7,338 nt of DNA. It comes from an uncultured Lachnospira sp. (GTDB lineage Bacteria > Bacillota > Clostridia > Lachnospirales > Lachnospiraceae). The stretch covers positions 1 through 7,338 of the forward strand of contig CAAHEK010000049.1 of NCBI GenBank assembly GCA_900772425.1, written 5' to 3'. Below are positions 5,219 through 7,338 of the stretch, piece by piece. Within the stretch, counting starts at the first letter, position 1, and each line of letters begins with the position of its first letter. The position numbers and the translations under genes were made by a program. The notes under the pieces were generated by a model. It saw only the letters and a list, made by a program, of their open reading frames with translations. It did no database searches and was not told the origin of the DNA.

Positions 5219-6574
5219 CTAAGCAAATATTGAAATAATCAGGCTAACAATTAATGCTGTTATACCTATAAGCGTTTCCATAACGGTCCACGACTTTAAT
5301 GTAGTTTTCTCATCTATCTCAAGAAATGTTCCTACCAGCCAGAAACCAGCATCATTTACATGGCTTAGTGCTGTTGCGCCACCACATATTGCACAGCACA
5401 TTGCGGCCCTGTATAACATGCTTGTTGCCATAACAGCCGGCATAGTTGCCATTATTCCGGATGCCATAGTCATTGCAACCATAGAACTTCCTACTGACGC
5501 TCTTACAAGTAATGCAATAAGAAATGCTACAAGTATAAGAGGCATTCCGCTCTTCTCCAATGCCGGACCTATTATATCTCCAAGTCCTGAATCCTGAAGC
5601 ATCCATCTGATTACTCCACCACTCGCTATTACCAGAAGTATCATTCCAACCGGGCGTAATGAATGATCAAGTATCTTCTTTAACTGGGCTCCGGTATAAC
5701 CTCTTCTTATTCCAAGGAAATACATTGCAGCAAGTGTTGCTATTGTCAATGCAAGGAATGGTTTTCCAATAAATCCAAGCACATTTTTCACATTGCCCGG
5801 AATCGGCATATATTTAAAAACAGTACTTACAAGTATTAATACAAGTGGTATAAGAATCACTCCAAGCACCAGTCCAAATGCAGGCAGTTCCTTAGAATCT
5901 TCCTTAATCTCTTCCACATTAACCGGTAATTTAGTAAACACTTTATTTCCTATGAATCGGCCCCATATTACGCCTGCTGCTATCATACATATCAATGCAG
6001 TTGGAATACCAACCATAATCATCACTCCAAGATTAACTCCAAGTGAATCTGCTACAAGAACAGAGCCTGCTGATGGTGGAACAAATGCGTATCCACTTGC
6101 AAGTCCTGCCAGAAGTGGTATGGCATAATATAATGTTGACTTCTTTGTCTGCTTTGCAACACTAAATGCAAGTGGTATAAGTACAACCACACCTGCTTCA
6201 AAAAATACTGTCGTTCCTATAACCAATCCTGTAATTCCCAGCGCGATTCCAGCCTTCTTCTGACCCAGCTTATCAATAAGTGTCTGTGCTATCCTCTGTG
6301 CTCCACCACTTACTTCAAGAATTCCGCCAAACATTGAACCAAGACCTACAAGTAATGCTATTCCCTGAAGCGTTTTGCCAACACCCTTTTCAACCGTGTC
6401 TGATATCATTGTAAGTGGCATCCCCGCTCCAACACCTATGATAATAGCGGCTATCATCATAGATATAACAGGATGAAGCTTAAACTTGATTATCAATAAC
6501 AGTAACACAATAATTCCGACTGCTGCTGCTATCAGTAATCTGGTTGGATTTGCAACAAATACTGTCTGCTCCAT
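5219..6574 (-). CDS. GntP family gluconate/aldonate permease
   Basis: A 451-residue membrane protein of the gluconate:H+ symporter family, hydrophobic over most of its length (some 12-14 segments), with a hydrophilic loop at about 213-231. Family motifs: G-L-G-S-M-F-G-G-I-L-E-V-S-G-G-A-Q-R-I-A (77-96), FFEAGVVVLIPL (124-135), F-V-P-P-S-A-G-S (164-171, where many GntP proteins have T-H-P-G-P), L-V-R-A-S-V-G-S-S-M-V-A (356-367) and SHVNDAGFWLVG (404-415). Length is normal for the family (about 440-460). AGGAGG lies 9 nt before the ATG at 6572-6574. It heads the operon with the HPr-like and dehydratase genes and is preceded by a promoter and two operator-like repeats. Gluconate is the best guess for the substrate, but family members also carry other aldonates and small hydroxy acids. 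Confidence 0.92.
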   Translation of the reverse strand: MEQTVFVANPTRLLIAAAVGIIVLLLLIIKFKLHPVISMMIAAIIIGVGAGMPLTMISDTVEKGVGKTLQGIALLVGLGSMFGGILEVSGGAQRIAQTLIDKLGQKKAGIALGITGLVIGTTVFFEAGVVVLIPLAFSVAKQTKKSTLYYAIPLLAGLASGYAFVPPSAGSVLVADSLGVNLGVMIMVGIPTALICMIAAGVIWGRFIGNKVFTKLPVNVEEIKEDSKELPAFGLVLGVILIPLVLILVSTVFKYMPIPGNVKNVLGFIGKPFLALTIATLAAMYFLGIRRGYTGAQLKKILDHSLRPVGMILLVIASGGVIRWMLQDSGLGDIIGPALEKSGMPLILVAFLIALLVRASVGSSMVAMTMASGIMATMPAVMATSMLYRAAMCCAICGGATALSHVNDAGFWLVGTFLEIDEKTTLKSWTVMETLIGITALIVSLIISIFA

Positions 6575-6596
6575 ATCGTTTTACCTCCTAATCATC

Positions 6597-6620
6597 TGAT
6601 GTATTTTAATCAATACATCA
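6597..6620 (-). promoter_or_regulatory. Operator-like inverted repeat 1 in the gntP leader
   Basis: A perfect inverted repeat, TGATGTATT (6597-6605) and AATACATCA (6612-6620), with a 6-bp centre. It lies just upstream of the gntP ribosome binding site (AGGAGG at 6584-6589), downstream of the predicted transcription start. It is a sister of the repeat at 6683-6706. Size and symmetry fit a GntR- or LacI-type repressor site, but no regulator gene is in the window. In RNA the same bases would form a 9-bp hairpin 7 nt before the ribosome binding site. Confidence 0.7.
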
Positions 6621-6682
6621 TACCTTTTCTTTGTTTTTTCTAATACTTTGTCGTTTTTCTTAGATTTATTTCGAAATTCATC

Positions 6683-6706
6683 TGATGTATTTAATATAAT
6701 ACATGA
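6683..6706 (-). promoter_or_regulatory. Operator-like inverted repeat 2 over the gntP -10 box
   Basis: TGATGTATT (6683-6691) and AATACATGA (6698-6706) with a 6-bp centre, one mismatch from perfect. It has the same arms and spacing as repeat 1, and both are preceded by TCATC. The centre coincides with the predicted -10 box (6693-6698), so a bound protein would block RNA polymerase. Centres of the two repeats are 86 bp apart, about eight helical turns. Confidence 0.7.
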
Positions 6707-6721
6707 TATTGTAAAAATCAA
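6693..6721 (-). promoter_or_regulatory. Probable promoter of the gntP operon
   Basis: Minus-strand TTGATT (6716-6721), a 17-nt spacer and TATATT (6693-6698) make a fair sigma-A promoter. Predicted start is near 6686, giving a leader of about 110 nt that includes repeat 1. The surroundings are very AT-rich, but overlap of the -10 box with repeat 2 supports the choice. Confidence 0.6.
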
Positions 6722-6729
6722 TACTGTAA

Positions 6730-6812
6730 AACTGCTTAATTTTTTTGAACTTTTTTGTGCATTTTTTCATATTAGCAGTTAAATAGAAGCATTATATCGT
6801 TAATACTGCTAA
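6730..6812. repeat. Three ACTGCTAA-like elements upstream of the gntP promoter
   Basis: AACTGCTTAA (6730-6739), TTAGCAGT (6772-6779, opposite orientation) and ACTGCTAA (6805-6812) lie just upstream of the -35 box. The second and third form a perfect 8-bp inverted repeat with a 25-nt spacer. They may be sites for a second regulator, or chance in AT-rich DNA. I see no gene in the stretch 6722-6892; it holds only these elements and a weak inverted repeat (TTGAATC at 6855, GATTCAA at 6887). Confidence 0.3.
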
Positions 6813-6892
6813 AATAGGGTTTAGAAATCATATGATGACTTTTAGATTAGAAGGTTGAATCCGCAGAACATTCTAAGACCAGAACAGATTCA

Positions 6893-6961
6893 ATACAAAA
6901 AATACTACACCTCTTTAAACCGCTTAAAGATTCTACCGGTTATAAATGAGGTGTAGTATTT
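6893..6961 (-). terminator. Long stem-loop terminator after the surface-protein gene
   Basis: A perfect 14-bp inverted repeat (6900-6913 and 6948-6961) encloses a 34-nt loop, and in the minus-strand transcript it runs into six U (6897-6902). The loop edge holds a second small stem, TCTTTAA (6912-6918) with TTAAAGA (6924-6930), that slightly overlaps the main stem. It lies 47 bp past the surface-protein stop codon and most likely ends that transcript. Confidence 0.85.
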
Positions 6962-7008
6962 GGCATAAATTATGACTCAACAGCTTCAGCTATCAATTAT
7001 TCATTCAA

Positions 7009-7338
7009 TTATCTATTCATTTTTCTTGCTTTTACAGCAAAGATATAAAGAGTTATACCACAGCAAAGAATAATACATAATGTAAGCCAGATTACAATAT
7101 TGCTGTTATCACCAGTCTGTGGTGTTTCAACCTTATTATCAGCAGCTTCAGTTACATTTTCTGTTGAATTACTTGTAAGCTGTTGTCTTGTTATAAGATA
7201 TGTTGAGCAGTGGTCCTGCTCTACTGTCATATAACCATCATTATCAACTATTGCTGACATCATGCTGATTATGGTACCATCATCTAAAAGCTGGCTGTAG
7301 TAAAGTGTCTGGCCTGCATAGGCTTTTCCAACATTTAA
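7009..7338 (-). CDS. Surface protein with sortase-type C-terminal anchor (3' part only)
   Basis: The last 109 codons of a larger protein; the frame is open to the window edge, so the start is not seen and the ATG at 7261-7263 is internal. The visible part begins with G-Q-T-L-Y-Y-S-Q-L, then D-N-D-G-Y-M-T-V-E-Q-D-H-C-S-T-Y-L-I-T, a beta-rich module often found near the C-terminus of Clostridia cell-surface proteins. A Ser/Thr/Asn-rich linker leads to E-T-P-Q-T-G-D, a non-LPXTG sortase-like motif, then a hydrophobic helix and the charged tail KARKMNR. Motif, helix and basic tail in this order mark a cell-wall-anchored protein, handled by a sortase coded elsewhere. What the extracellular part does cannot be told from this piece. 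Transcription ends at the stem-loop just downstream. Confidence 0.82.
   Translation of the reverse strand, partial: LNVGKAYAGQTLYYSQLLDDGTIISMMSAIVDNDGYMTVEQDHCSTYLITRQQLTSNSTENVTEAADNKVETPQTGDNSNIVIWLTLCIILCCGITLYIFAVKARKMNR

Noticed and set aside
5793..6128. A 111-codon plus-strand frame inside gntP
   Set aside because: It is the antisense reflection of a hydrophobic coding region; its Pro/Ser/Thr-rich composition follows from that, and there is no ribosome binding site.
6575..6720. A CcpA cre site in the gntP promoter region
   Set aside because: I looked because of the Crh-like protein, but found no sequence fitting the cre pattern; A-rich stretches near 6650 do not match its spacing.
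1..7338. CRISPR arrays, tRNA or rRNA genes, insertion-sequence ends
   Set aside because: I see no regularly spaced repeats, no tRNA-like cloverleaf and no transposase or paired terminal repeats in the window.

Overview
The window looks like a stretch of chromosome from a low-GC Gram-positive anaerobe of the Clostridia, most likely a Lachnospiraceae-type gut bacterium. This is inferred from the AT-rich base composition, strong AGGAGG ribosome binding sites, consensus sigma-A promoters, a Clostridia-style TPQTGD cell-wall sorting signal, an SdpR/SdpI-like pair, and a PhoH remnant of the kind I associate with that family. Every gene I can support lies on the minus strand, so the text below reads from right to left, in the direction of transcription.

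Right end (7338 to 6893): the 3' part of a surface protein with a sortase-type C-terminus, closed by a long stem-loop terminator. Next comes a catabolic operon (6574 to 3161): a GntP-family aldonate permease, a 77-residue HPr-like protein that keeps the Ser46-type regulatory region but has lost the catalytic His15, and an atypical IlvD/Edd-family dehydratase. A promoter at 6693-6721 drives it. Two near-identical 24-bp inverted repeats flank the transcript start region; one is centred on the -10 box and one lies just before the first ribosome binding site. A strong terminator follows the dehydratase. Together these genes suggest uptake of a sugar acid such as gluconate and its dehydration to a 2-keto-3-deoxy acid, with a Crh-like protein made from the same transcript.

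Centre (3002 to 2027): an autoregulated ArsR-family repressor overlapping an SdpI-family membrane protein by 8 bp, which is the sdpR-sdpI arrangement. A perfect consensus promoter has an 8-bp inverted repeat directly against its -10 box. No SdpC-like toxin gene is in the window.

Left-centre (2026 to 1189): a decayed region. It holds a possible membrane-protein remnant, then a chimeric pseudogene in which the first ~82 codons of an HD-domain hydrolase run in frame into a piece of a PhoH-family ATPase, followed in another frame by the PhoH C-terminus.

Left end (1158 to 1): a flavodoxin-family protein with its own promoter, then the N-terminal 144 codons of a MATE-family exporter behind a perfect TTGACA-17-TATAAT promoter; the exporter runs off the window.
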